NCBI GenBank assembly: GCA_018417955.1
Contig: JACTVC010000005.1
Location: forward strand, 1,426,001-1,490,000
Direction of reading: 5' to 3'
Length of the DNA stretch: 64,000 nt
Source of the DNA: Laccaria trichodermophora
Lineage: Eukaryota; Basidiomycota; Agaricomycetes; Agaricales; Hydnangiaceae
The position numbers and the translations under genes are program-made. The notes below the pieces were generated by a model. It had not been told where the DNA came from, made no database searches, and saw only the letters and a list, made by a program, of their open reading frames with translations. Below are positions 33,314-44,700 of this stretch, in pieces; the stretch's first letter is position 1, and each line of letters starts with the position of its first letter.

Positions 33314-35382
33314 TCACGCCTTACTCGACGCAGCCCTAGCCACAGGCGCTGTTCTCGAGCGTGCTCTCCCATTACTCTGTCCTGGCGTTCCCATAGGCCC
33401 AGCACTTGACGAACGCAACGCCCTCTTCGCCGCCTGTTGCCTTGCTTCATTTTCCACCTCCTCTTGGCTGGCAGCGACTTTCCTAGCTTGCGTGAAAAAG
33501 AGTTTGGCATCACGGTTGCTGATGTTTTCAATGAAATATGTGTTGCCTTGATAGTGATGATGATATTAGACATGCTGTAAGAATGTAGAGTAAGAGAGAA
33601 AGGAAACATACCACGGGGAACCATAAACATTCCCCCAGTTGCGAGGATCAATGAGGTATCGTGTATCTTCAAATTGACCGCACCCTCAACGACGTAGAAC
33701 ACCTGGTGGTAGAACGTGCCAGATCAGACACAATGCAGATGTAGAGGCATCATGAAACTCACATATGTATTGTCCTTTGAGGCTTTACTAGGCTTACGCC
33801 CATGCGGAGGAATGACCAGGTGTCCGGCGGCGAGGAAGTCTCCATCTGCAAATATTTTGTCAAACGACCAATCGGCGTTAGCAGCCGGCCTAGTTTTGAC
33901 CATTTTCGCGGTCCACGCGATGCCTACACATTCAGTTTAGTTAAAAAACCATTTGTAAAAGCAAAAGACTGACGTCGAGTAACGGGCTCCAAATTATCCG
34001 CGCCATACACAAGCACTGGACAGCTATCCGGTGTGTCTTCGTCCCAGCCTTCTTCGGGGTTTAGAGCCACAGCGGGGGCAGGGGCAGGTGTCGCGGACGC
34101 GTCTTTCGCACTCTTACTACGTGCCCTCCTTTTCCGCTTACCCAGCGTACCCAGCGGCAATGGATCTTCCTTGGGTATTCGCACAATTTCGCGAATCTGT
34201 GGGACGAGGATTTTGGAACCGCGGTCTTCACTCCGGCCGTAAACAAGTTTTTCGCCTCGCCACCATTCTAGAGGCTTATAGTGTTCACGAGCGCTTTTCC
34301 GAACGCCTTCGCGATAAGCTAGCAAACACCTAGTTAGCATGTTGAATGTTGTCAATAAAAAAAACTCACGTTTATTCTCTTTCTTCCCTCTACTGCGTGT
34401 CTCTGTCCGAGGTTTAGCTTCTGATAGCCTCACTTTCTTGCCTTTTGGCCTGACCTCAGGCTCCTCTTCCTCCTCTTCATCGTCCGAATAATGTTCTTGA
34501 TCAACATCCTCCAACCCATTCGCAATATCATCCTCCACCTCCTCATCGTCCTGTTCCTCTTCTTCTTCTTCAACAGCCCTCCCCTTCCCCTTATCACGCT
34601 TATTCTTGGTAGGTGTCTCCTCGGGTGGCTCATCTTCCTCCTCTCCCTCCTCCTCGTCATCGTCCTGGTCTATCTGCGTGAAACTAGTCTGCTTCGGTGT
34701 TCTTCGACTGCTGGGAGACGACTCCTGAGGTCCATAATCATCAAAATCAAAGCCACCACCATTCCCGTCATCCTGGTCCAAGTCAGCATTATCCTGTCCA
34801 CCGTCATCATATCCCCCGCCTTCATCTGGCGAGTCAGATTCAGGTTCCACATCGCGGCGGCTGGTCGACTTTGAAAGGCTCGATGGACCAGCACCGTAAC
34901 TCGCCCTCGACTGCGATCGGGGCTTCGGAGACGGGATACGGTCAAAGTCAACATCGGAGGTACGCGCCACGGGACGGCTCGTCGACCCGACGCGCTTCAC
35001 CGTCGCTGGCGTACTCGGCGGCCGCATGCTAGCCAAATTATTAACAGGACCTGCATTATCAACTCAGCTCAACCCAATCAACCCAACACAAGAGGGACAT
35101 ACTATCAAGCTGCATCGACATCTCCCCATCCTCTTCATCATACTCCGGATTAACAACAGGCGCAATGCTCTTCTTCCTCTTAGGCTTAGGGGGCGCCAGA
35201 CCGTCCATCCGCCTCAAAACCTCCTCAAACGGCTCAAACCCATCGGAATGGCGCTCGACTTGCGGGATTGTAAGACCCGTTTTCTTGCCCACTTCGGACT
35301 GGTCGCCTCGGTAGGGTAAGTGAGCTTTTATGGGGCCCCTGCGGGCTACACCAACGCTGCTCTTGCGTGCAGAGGTCGGCAT
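33314..35382 (-). CDS. CENP-C / Mif2 centromere protein
   Basis: CENP-C bridges CENP-A nucleosomes to the inner kinetochore. The start ATG at 35380-35382 opens MPTSARKSSVGVARRG, then IPQVERHSDGFEPFEEVLRR. The middle is disordered and acidic (long Glu/Asp runs at about 34440-34700). The CENP-C signature follows: RKSAREHYKPLEWWRGEKLV, with the Arg and Trp-Trp that contact the nucleosome acidic patch and the CENP-A tail. The C-terminal Mif2 cupin dimerisation domain includes FDKIFADGDFLAAGHLVIPP, FYVVEGAVNLKIHDTSLILA, GGMFMVPRG and NTYFIENISNRDAKLFFTQA. The tail is basic and Ala-rich with stop 33314-33316. Four or five short introns are present. It is head-to-head with MTU1, leaving 112 bp between the two ATGs. 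Confidence 0.9.
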
Positions 35383-35494
35383 GGTCGCTGTGCTGAATGC
35401 GGGAAGGACACTTAAACACACAAGAGGGTCGTGCGAAACAACACGCCACCCAACAGCGACGCGCTTGGTCGTGTTTGGCTACGGGTTGGAACCT
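35383..35494. promoter_or_regulatory. shared 112-bp divergent promoter (CENP-C / MTU1)
   Basis: Only 112 bp separate the ATG of CENP-C on the minus strand and the ATG of the mitochondrial thiouridylase on the plus strand. Both 5' UTRs and core promoters must fit here or overlap. A CCACCCAACAGCGACGCG-like GC-rich patch is visible at about 35446-35465. No TATA box is evident. Confidence 0.5.
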
Positions 35495-37203
35495 ATGCTA
35501 TCCTTGTGGAGGGCAGCTACTAAAAATTGTCCTCGCAGGTCTATTAGCAAGTACTTTGGACGTTCTTTTGCGACGAATGGTTCTGAGAATGAGCCATGTA
35601 AGGGAGACAAAGGTGTGTTCCACTTAGCTCTGCGAAAATTGACTAAAGTCAGTCATCGTCAGTGGTTGTTGGCATGTCTGGTGGAGTGGATTCCTCCGTC
35701 GCTGCGTTCCTTCTAGCACAACAGGTGAAAATGTTCCTCACCTCATAGGCTATGAACTATTCTTGACTCTTGTAGGACTACGACCTCTCCGCAGTGTTCA
35801 TGCGCAACTGGGACACCCGAGATGAATCAGGCACTGATAAAGGCTGCGAGTGGGAGAAGGACTGGGAAGACGTTCAACGCGTCTGTAAGAAGCTTGATTT
35901 GCCTTGTCAAATGGTACGCGATTTGGACACGCTATCACTCAAATCTAACGCGTCTTTTTAGATCGACCTGTCCCAGGAGTATTGGAATAGAGTGTTCGAA
36001 CCCTCATTAAAGCAATGGGAATCGGGGGTTACCCCGAACACGGATGTACGGTGTAACAGGTTGGTTATGCCGCCTTATAATTAATAGAACACCTCGCTTA
36101 CACTCCTCACAGAGAAATCAAGTTTGGAGCACTACTCGAACGCTTACCAGCACCAACCACCTCAGATAAAAGGCCATGGATCGCCACAGGTTCGTTCCAG
36201 TCCTCATCTTTCACCCCCCTTCCTTGCATGGATGAAAACAGGACACTATGCCAGGAAATCATGGTCAACTACCGCAAACTCCCCCCGCGCACATCGCCGT
36301 CCCAAACTCCTACGCCCATCCGACCGCGGTAAAGACCAAACCTACTACCTCTCCTCAATATCCGAAGAAGGCCTCAGCCGCGCCCTCTTCCCCATCGGTC
36401 ATCTCCAAAAGTCCGAAGTACGCGAACTCGCCAAGAAACACCAGCTACACACCGCTGAGCGCCCAGATAGTGTAGGGATATGCTTCGTAGGCGAAAAAGC
36501 GAGGTTTAGTAACTTTCTATGTATGTGCTATGCTACTTTATGGTGGTTCATTTGCTGATACAGTGCTAGCGTCGTATATTCCACCAAACCCTGGGCCTGT
36601 AGTTGACCAAGTGTCCGGGAAGACTCTTATGCAGCATGCCGGTCTTTGGACGTTCACTCTTGGAGAGAATGCACGTATTCCCGGTATGAGGGAACGGATG
36701 TTTGTGTCGTCGAAGGATCAAAGCTCTAATACTATCTATGTTGTTCCTGGAAGGTGACACTTGCTCATTTCTTCCATTTTCATCATTATACTCACAGTTG
36801 CGATTGACCAGTGACCACGAAGATCTCTACTCAAACACTCTCCGCGTCTCCGACTTCACCTGGATATGGAACGACGCTATTCCCCCAGACTTAAACACAC
36901 CTCAAGGATTCCGGGCTCATCTCATGCATCGTTATCGAATGCACTCCGTCCCAAGCACCGTCCGAAGGTCAGTCTCCTTTTCCTTCATTAAAAGCTTCCG
37001 CTGAGGTAGATCCAAGAGCCGAAAATGGCGACCTCATCATAACGGCCGACGGACCCGAGAAAGCAGTCACACCCGGGCAGATTGCGGCTCTATACGATGG
37101 CGACTGGTGTCTTGGATGCGGCGTTATCAAGTCGACTTCTCGGCGAACGCCAGCTCAGATCATAGTTGATAAGCCCACAACAGCAACGTCAATGGTGGTT
37201 TGA
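35495..37203 (+). CDS. mitochondrial tRNA 2-thiouridylase (MTU1/Slm3, MnmA family)
   Basis: This enzyme thiolates U34 of mitochondrial tRNA(Lys/Glu/Gln). The N-terminus MLSLWRAATKNCPRRSISKY is basic and Ser-rich, a mitochondrial presequence. After an intron come the PP-loop VVVGMSGGVDSSVAAFLLAQ and VFMRNWDTRDE. The first catalytic Cys lies in NTDVRCNREIKFGALLERLP. Then follow WIATGHYARKS, GKDQTYYLSSI, FPIGHLQKSEVRELAKKHQL and the second catalytic Cys in SVGICFVGEKARF. The C-terminal PUA-like part has MQHAGLWTFTLGENARIPGM, DHEDLYSNTLRVSDFTWIW, RMHSVPSTVRR and VTPGQIAALYDGDWCLGCGV, with the stop TGA at 37201-37203. There are about seven short introns. Both catalytic Cys and the PP-loop are intact. 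Confidence 0.9.
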
Positions 37204-38840
37204 CTTTTTGGGCAATGGTCCAATCTCATGGCACCCATCCATCCATTCTACAAAATCAACGCGCTTATACAGCGCCAGCCTATCCGCCGTACCTGTGTTT
37301 CTTTCTGCATATATCGATCAAACTTCTCTGTCGTTGTGTTTCAAAGCCGCAGGTCTGTTCTGTTCTGTCAACGAGCTGGATCGTCATAAAATGAGCTTAT
37401 ACGCGATCGCTCAAGAACTTTATCATAAATGGAATGTTTGACATTCACTGCTCCTCACAACCATAGGGACAGAGGCTCGTGGACTATTACTGACGCAACT
37501 GTTTTCCCACATGGAGTGGTTGAGGTGGTTGAGGTTGCCTTATCTGTGAACAACTTGCCTTTCATGTTTCTGAAACATTGGCAACGGGGGAGATCGTACC
37601 CTGCACCCTCCTGGGTTCCGTTCAATAGGCTATAGCCAACCTTAGCACCGTCATATCAAGGACATTCGCAGAAGCCCAAAATCCGCATAGCGCTCATGTA
37701 GCCAATATCAGAGGAACCCACCATCCAACAAGGAACTATCGACTATCGCCTTCTAATCGCCCTGTACATGTTGATCATGACCGCACTCCATCCGCCCAGT
37801 CTTGGCCCAATCTATCTCTTTCGTCCTCGACCCTTGTTCGAGGGCAGATTCCGCGGCGCTCGGCCTTAGCCAAAAACTCAACCCTTTCTTTCCTCCTAAT
37901 TCGGTCGTTTGCGCACAAGTCCTAACTTGTGGGATTCAACTGGCATTTGAGGTAACAGCCTCTTCGGGCGCCGTACGGCAATCCGTTCAACTCTCATACC
38001 CCGCAAACACAACTGACCTTTGAAAATTGACACCATCAACGATCCTTTCCATCCAATGTCTGCCTCACGGTGATGGCAGCAGCAACGGCGCTTATTTCAG
38101 GATCTGGTCACCTGTCCACTTCATCACAGCAAGTTGTAAACTCAATGTCTTACGCACCAGATTTCCGTGCCGCAGCTTTCCTTCATCAATCAGTTTCGCA
38201 AAATATCACAAGTAGGCGGCTGATGTCTCCTCCGGGTGTTTTCTGAGAATGTACTACTCGGGATGATGATACCTTTTTCAAGTTGCAAATCAATGGCAGT
38301 GAGCCAGCCTGCCGCCTCAGGAGGAAGGTGGACCTACTACCTGCAGCACATGTACTAGCTGTGTATGCTGCGCCCAGCTTGATATCCCCTTTCTCCAGGA
38401 AATGAGGAGTGTGTCGATGTGGATGGCGCCACCGCCGCGGCCATCAGCTAGCACATTTGACGCACAGCGAATGTTGTCAAGATGCCAATGTCAACAATTA
38501 CCCCAAGCTGTGTCTTGACAGCAAGCTTTGCTGGGAAGTTTTGTTCGACTCGAACATTTAAGTTGGGGAGCAATCAGTTGCAGGGCGTAACTGGATCTTT
38601 CCAGGCACAAACGAATGTGTTGTCCACCCCAGCGTAAGGAATATGATAATAGCTTATATATACACAGTAAAAGCAGGTCAAAGAGTGGACCAGGATAATA
38701 GCGATGAACATAAGTAACGGCGTGGGTTGTGACTGTCAAGATCTACGGTGAATGCATAGGAAGCATTGCAATGCGATGGCGATTGTGAAATAAGGTCCAA
38801 GAAAATGTGGGAACCATATAACAATGCAGTGAGATGACGC
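37204..38840. other. intergenic region, no confident gene
   Basis: Several short frames (37802-38023 with LGLSQKLNPFFPPNSVVCAQ, 38027-38215) could be fragments, but I could not join them by splicing or recognise them. The rest is 3' flank of MTU1 and of the membrane protein on the other strand. Confidence 0.4.
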
Positions 38841-41794
38841 CTAGAAAAATCCAGAACCAGGGAAGAACTGTGACCCCCCCTCGCCTTCACCTTCAACCTC
38901 ACTATCACTCAAACTGTCAGGTTCCTTCCTTGGCCGAGTCCCACTTCTACTCACTCCACTCCCGCTCCCACTCCTCCCGTGATCTGACCTAGAAGACGTC
39001 GAATAGGGACGCGACTCCATTAGATGGCTTTTCATGTTCAGCTCTGTACTTGTCAACATTCTCTCCCCACCACCCGTACTCTCGCGACGTAAATGCAAAG
39101 GCGGAAGATCTCCATCTTCCTCATCATCCACGAAGCTCCTTTGGAACGGATCAGGAGCGTCCTCTTCCACCATTGGAGGCGGGGGAGATAAAGGCGTGAG
39201 ACGTTGTGGAGGGAGGGATGTGGAGGCTGAAGGAACGAGTTGTTGTCTTGGTTGACGGGGTTCGGGGTAAGAGGGAACTCGTTTGTGTTGCTGTCGTGGT
39301 TTTTGGGAATTTGGTGGATTATAGGGTAGTTGGTTGTCAATAATAGCACGAGGTGGAGGGGACTGTGGGGGCAGCGGAATGATGTCCTCAGGTTGTCGTG
39401 GACGTGACCGACGTTGCTGTCCTCCAGGCTCATACTCGAACTAGTGAATCAAGAAATCTATCAGTTAAAGTCGCAAAACTGGAAACGAACACGTACAGTA
39501 ACAAATACCTCCTCCCTTCTCCTCTCGCCGACATCTTTATCAATGCAATAACAGATGTATAGAGTATCAGCACTAAAGATGAAGTAAGCACTCTTCAGTG
39601 AAAATGAATGGCTAGACTCACGTATCCTTCACTAGACCAACACAGAACAACCCAACAAGCGCAGTCACACCTCCAGCCAGAACTGCAGCACCCAAAGCCT
39701 GCTGAGGCGCGTTCAGGGTGTGGGCCACAAAGAGGTACGTTGTCAGTGCGAACGGAAAGGACAACGTCAACGGTGATATTGTGAGAAGCATGAGCGGGGC
39801 TGGACAAGGTGATCAGAGGATGAGTTAATGGACGCAGGTAACGAAAGACTTACGTTCGGCACTTGATTTCCTCCTTCCCTGTTTTACCTTCGCTTCAACT
39901 GCAGCAGTCAAAGCCCTGGCCCTCCTTGCACTAGGCATGAAAGGATCGCCAGTCAAACCCGTATATACCAAAGCGTACTTGCTCAACGCAGTGGTTACCG
40001 TGTCGAGGTACCCTACTGCCATACGGATACCAGTCACGACAAAGAAAGCTCTGGCTGGGATATACGCAGGTAGACGTTGAAGAGAGAGGGCAACGAGCGT
40101 GAGCAGACGAATGATAGTCAATATCATGGCAGAGAGAACTGTAGTCCCAAGGGACGGCCCCGTAGCGCGTACAAGAGCTGCGTGGATTGTATGTGTCGAC
40201 ATGGGGGGAGGGGGTTGAGCATCAGGACTAATCAAAGGAGACATCAATACAAACGATAATAAGAAGAGGAAAGCATCACTAACTCTGCAAAGTACCAAGC
40301 TCCAATAACGCTGGAACACGACATTCTCATGATACCCCTCGCGACACCCCAACTCCAAAGCCAGACACCCACAGCACCAAAGATAGCCCAATTAGCCCAT
40401 CCGTGGGCATGCCATTCCCATCTCGAGCTATCTTTCGTGGGCTGAGTCGCGTATCCAATAAGGAGTAAGCGGAAAATGAGGGTGAGGAACGGGATTGAGG
40501 AAATCAACATGATAAGGAGAATAGCGGGAGACAGAGCAAGGAGAAAAGGGTTCATGATAAGGAGGTGAGTCGTAAGTGTGAGAGTTGATGAAGTCGTGTG
40601 AATGTCCCGAGGTAGGTCGACAAGCCGCCGAGCGGTGATGAGCGAAAGGGCGAGCGGAATCAAGGAAAATAGTCGAAGTCTGAAGAAAAGGGGTCAGTAA
40701 ACATCGACATCAAGAGTGATCGATACGAATGCACAGGGTTGATATGAGGGCGTACGAGGTGCAGACTTGGGACAGTATGGCATCGTGTTATCCCTACACC
40801 TTTGGATAGGCAGCGATTATGAAAAAGAAGTAACTCACCCTACAGTTTCACCCCAAGTAGGCACTGTGTCCCCATCCCACATGAAACTCCCCACGAATGC
40901 CCATATCGCAGAAATAAACAATGTCGCGGGAATAAATACCGACGTGGCGATCATAACCGGACGTACAAATACACGCAGCAGAAAGATGTGTGCGTAAGCC
41001 GCCAACGCACTTAAGAAAGTAAGGATTGTCAACATCGGCACCGTGTGTAACAGGGTCGTGTATGGCAGCACGCTCCGCGGGACATTAGGTGGCAAGCGGG
41101 CCACGAAGAGAAGAAGGAGGGCAAAAAATACACAAACAGAGACGCCTGTTAGCCAGACAGCGGTCCATGTTGAATCATTGTATTTCCGTCGACCTCTGGT
41201 AGTGTGACGAGGATCGGGGAGCGTGAATACATCAAGCGGTCGACTGCGGCCGTCTCTAGGGAGTAATGACTCCGTTAGTGAGAGCGACTGGGGTTCTATA
41301 TTTGTTGGGGGTGGTGGAAGTACGTTCGTATGTGTACGAGCGGCAGTGGGGGCGAATAATTCCGGTGGTGGGTCCGAGTCAGTGGATTCGGACCGAGCAG
41401 GTGATGGAGAGCGTCCTACCAAGGGCGACGCAGCCAGATGGGCTAGCCAACCCTTCGGTGAATCCGAGGCCACCGACGCATTCGGAGACGCAATGAGCGG
41501 TATAGATTGTTGATGATTTCGGGATGTGAACCCCAAGCGACTGATGTGTTCATCTTCGTCCAGCCGTAAATATGGATCATCGTCATCGTCGCGAATTGTG
41601 GGGGGTGCTATACTGGCTTCACTTGCTCGCAAATGTGGGTCGTCGAGGTCGTCAAGATCGGTTTCGTGTCCATGGCCCACTCTAGATCCGTCGTCCGTGC
41701 TGAAGGAGAAGAACATGGGCTGAGAGGAGGTTGACTCATGCTGAGATGGTTTATTGAGATACTGCGAGGCAAACGCGGCGAACGACGTCGCCAT
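38841..41794 (-). CDS. choline transporter-like (CTL/Pns1 family) multi-pass membrane protein
   Basis: I place the start at 41792-41794 (MATSFAAFASQYLNKPS), since further upstream in that frame there is only a GTG. The first ~240 residues are Ser/Pro/Asp-rich and cytoplasmic. At least nine hydrophobic helices follow, including VSVCVFFALLLLFVARL, PMLTILTFLSALAAYAHIFL, MIATSVFIPATLFISAIWAF, LLIMNPFLLALSPAILLIML, WAIFGAVGVWLWSWGVARG and TTVLSAMILTIIRLLTLVAL. The family core is PSLGTTVLSAMILTIIRLL, YALVYTGLTGDPFMPSARRA, GLFCVGLVKDTADTLYICYC and CIDKDVGERRREEVFVTFEY, matching PF04515-type proteins. The cytoplasmic C-tail (about 190 residues) is Pro/Arg/Ser-rich and ends SQFFPGSGFF at stop 38841-38843. 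Four short introns are seen. The substrate is unproven in fungi. Confidence 0.82.
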
Positions 41795-44700
41795 TGACGT
41801 TGCGGTCGTCAACGGTCTCAGCAGTGGATGAGTCGAAGAATAGAGAGGTCGTTGGAAATGTCCCGTGAGTCGAGGGTGACATGGCCGCGTCACCCGTCAC
41901 GTCACGCTGCTGTAAACCTCCTCCTCAGTTTCTTCGCCACTGGAGCTGCGCAGAGAACCATCCGACTACAGGTTTTACTGAGACAGCGTACGAAAGGTTG
42001 AATCAACCTATATATTTTTGATCTTTCTAGCCTATCTGGTTGCTTTTCTTCTCCCGGTCTATCTTCTTCAAGCATCATTTGGTCCGCCAACCAACTTTCT
42101 GGATGCATCACTCCAACAGCCTGGTCGGCTTCAACGCGCGTCCTACGACAAGCTTCTATCAGATAACCATTCAAGCGCTTTCATTATGTCACAGAGCGGC
42201 GGAGATCGACGTCGACCTGGGCGCCACTCCTCGATCCTTCTGGACTTAGATACTTGGTTTTCCACTGGATGTTCCATGATGGCGGACCGCTAGTGAAGTG
42301 CTACTTTCTGGTTTTGGACGACAACTATGTCGTTGTACAGTCTTATGACTTATATTTATACCGGCCCGTGGATATCAAGTACAGTGGGAGACAGTCGCAA
42401 GAAAGAAGCCCGCACGATCCGAACTCTATCCGTGTCAGTCGTCGTAGTCACTGCACATGGCCAAGAACATTTTTCGGATGCCCGCCAATTCTTTGGATGT
42501 AGGTTTCTAGTGACGACGGTTCCGACTTCTCCAACGGGCAATCCATCCTACGCGACGACAATAAACCGCTACAGTTTGACTTTTTACATCTAGAACCGTG
42601 ATTTCATTCAAGGTCCGAATCTCACTGAGCCTTGGTGGGCGATAAGTTCACCCTGACGAGGTCTGGTGGAAAGCCATACGAACGACTCATCTTCGCGGTT
42701 CGCATTCCCATTCTGGCGAATCAATTCCAAGAAGCACAACTACTTCTTCTACGTCCAAATTTTCGGTATAGGCGGGCTTCACTCCTATACAGCCACAACA
42801 CGCCCAAAGCACGAGGTGATGGAATTTTCACTGACATCAATGGATTGGCAGCTGGGCGCTTCAAATTTGAAGAACTTTGGGCAACCCTTTTCGCCTTGTA
42901 GAGAAAAAGAGGTGCAACATGATACTTTCGGCCATTTGATTTCATGATATACCTGCGCAGCTGAAGGGTCAGGAATAACCACAGGCAAGCCGCTGTAATC
43001 ACCTCGCTATCTCATAGTCTCATGTGTTACAACTCCCTCGTCGCCCCAGCAACCCGTCTCTTGAAATTTTCTTCACAAGACACCTCAGCGCTTCCAGTCA
43101 GGAACAAGAATACGATCGAGCCGTACACAGCGAAGCTATTCGATTTAAGGAAGTGCGACCCAGACCCAAGTCACTTCCAATGGATCTAGAGGTATAAGCT
43201 TCAAGGAATTCTAGGGTACTGTCACCAGTGTTTCGGAGATGGGTTTTTCTCTTCGGTGCGTGGTCCGAATGAGACTCTACTGTGTGGCGTCGGTAAATGC
43301 GATACGGCGCCTCGTGTAATGTAATGTTGAGAAATGGGGTATCGGCAGGCGTGAATTATGGGGTGTTGTTGAGGAACGTTCACTAACTTCAGTTCAAACG
43401 CGAAATTCAGGGGTCACATATGAAAAACTTCTTCTGCGCGTAAAACGACCTCCAAATCGGCAAGTTTCAGAGATGGATGGCACATTTTTGAAACTGTACG
43501 AACGAAGAATATGGAAAATTTACGATCATGTCTAGAATGCGGGTATGGCAAAGAGTGTTTGGAACGCATAATCTAGCCAAATAAATGACTAAGTATTTGC
43601 GGATCACGAAAATCCCGAACCAGTTCGTCGTCCAGTCAGCTAATTTTATTTCTTATTCATCGCAGCGGTAATCGTCATCGACGCGTGCCAGAATGGATTA
43701 CCGACGTGCGCGTTTTGATTATCACCTCACCTGCTCTAGGTTAACGCGAATACCGCAGTGGGCCGTAATGTGTATCTCTTCACTTCCCCGGAGCTTGACC
43801 AAACCTTCGGTGCTACTGAGAGTTCACGACCTACATTGGGGTCCGTGGTTCGTCCTATGCTGTTATCTTGTCGCGTGACCGTAGCGCTACTAAGCGCCTT
43901 TTGGCGCCTTTGATATTCTCGCCTCTAACTGGTACTAGAGTTCGAGGTTTGCGTTGCTGATATTAAATTCCTAGCGGCGTAATTTATGCGATCATGCAAA
44001 TAACTTTATCAGGAGCTAGTTACCCATAGAAGTTATTGTGTAGAAGTCGAGGATCGATAACGCACCTACATGGACATGTAAATTCCAACAGTTCATTCGT
44101 CTTGTGGCGTCAACTCGAAGCTGCGATTGTATTGTGAAAAACGAAGACCAAACGCCGTGCAATCCGTCCATTCCCGTTAGAGCAGTAAGCTGATCGATTT
44201 GCCATCTACATAGTTAATTTCTGAACGAGAAGGAACAAATGCACGATAAAGGTGTGAATCCTGTGGCCCGGTCCTACAGATGTAAAATGCATGACTTCAG
44301 TTCATCTAGGAACACTCCGAACACCCTGAATTTAAATGTGGAATGACGCACATTCATCCAGGGAAAAAAACTCAGAAGACATACCCATGATAAAACTCTC
44401 CTGGTCGTCTTGAAGAGAGAAGGATTCCGAGGTCAGAATATGAACTTTGAACATTCTGGCAACTTTGTATCGTTCAACTTTCAAACGAGACAAGGACCAC
44501 AAATGTCATGTTACTCCTGACGGTATTCCTTTGCTAGTAGGTCGCCTGTACGGCACAGTGCATCTCCAAACGTTGGGGAGTTTAGGCTCAGCCGCGATGA
44601 TCTTCTCGGTCCCAGTGTGCTCATTAGTACGGCTCGATCGCGAGTTGGACTTGATATAGTGAAGCTAGATTTGCAAACGTCGAGTCAATCGAGCCACATC

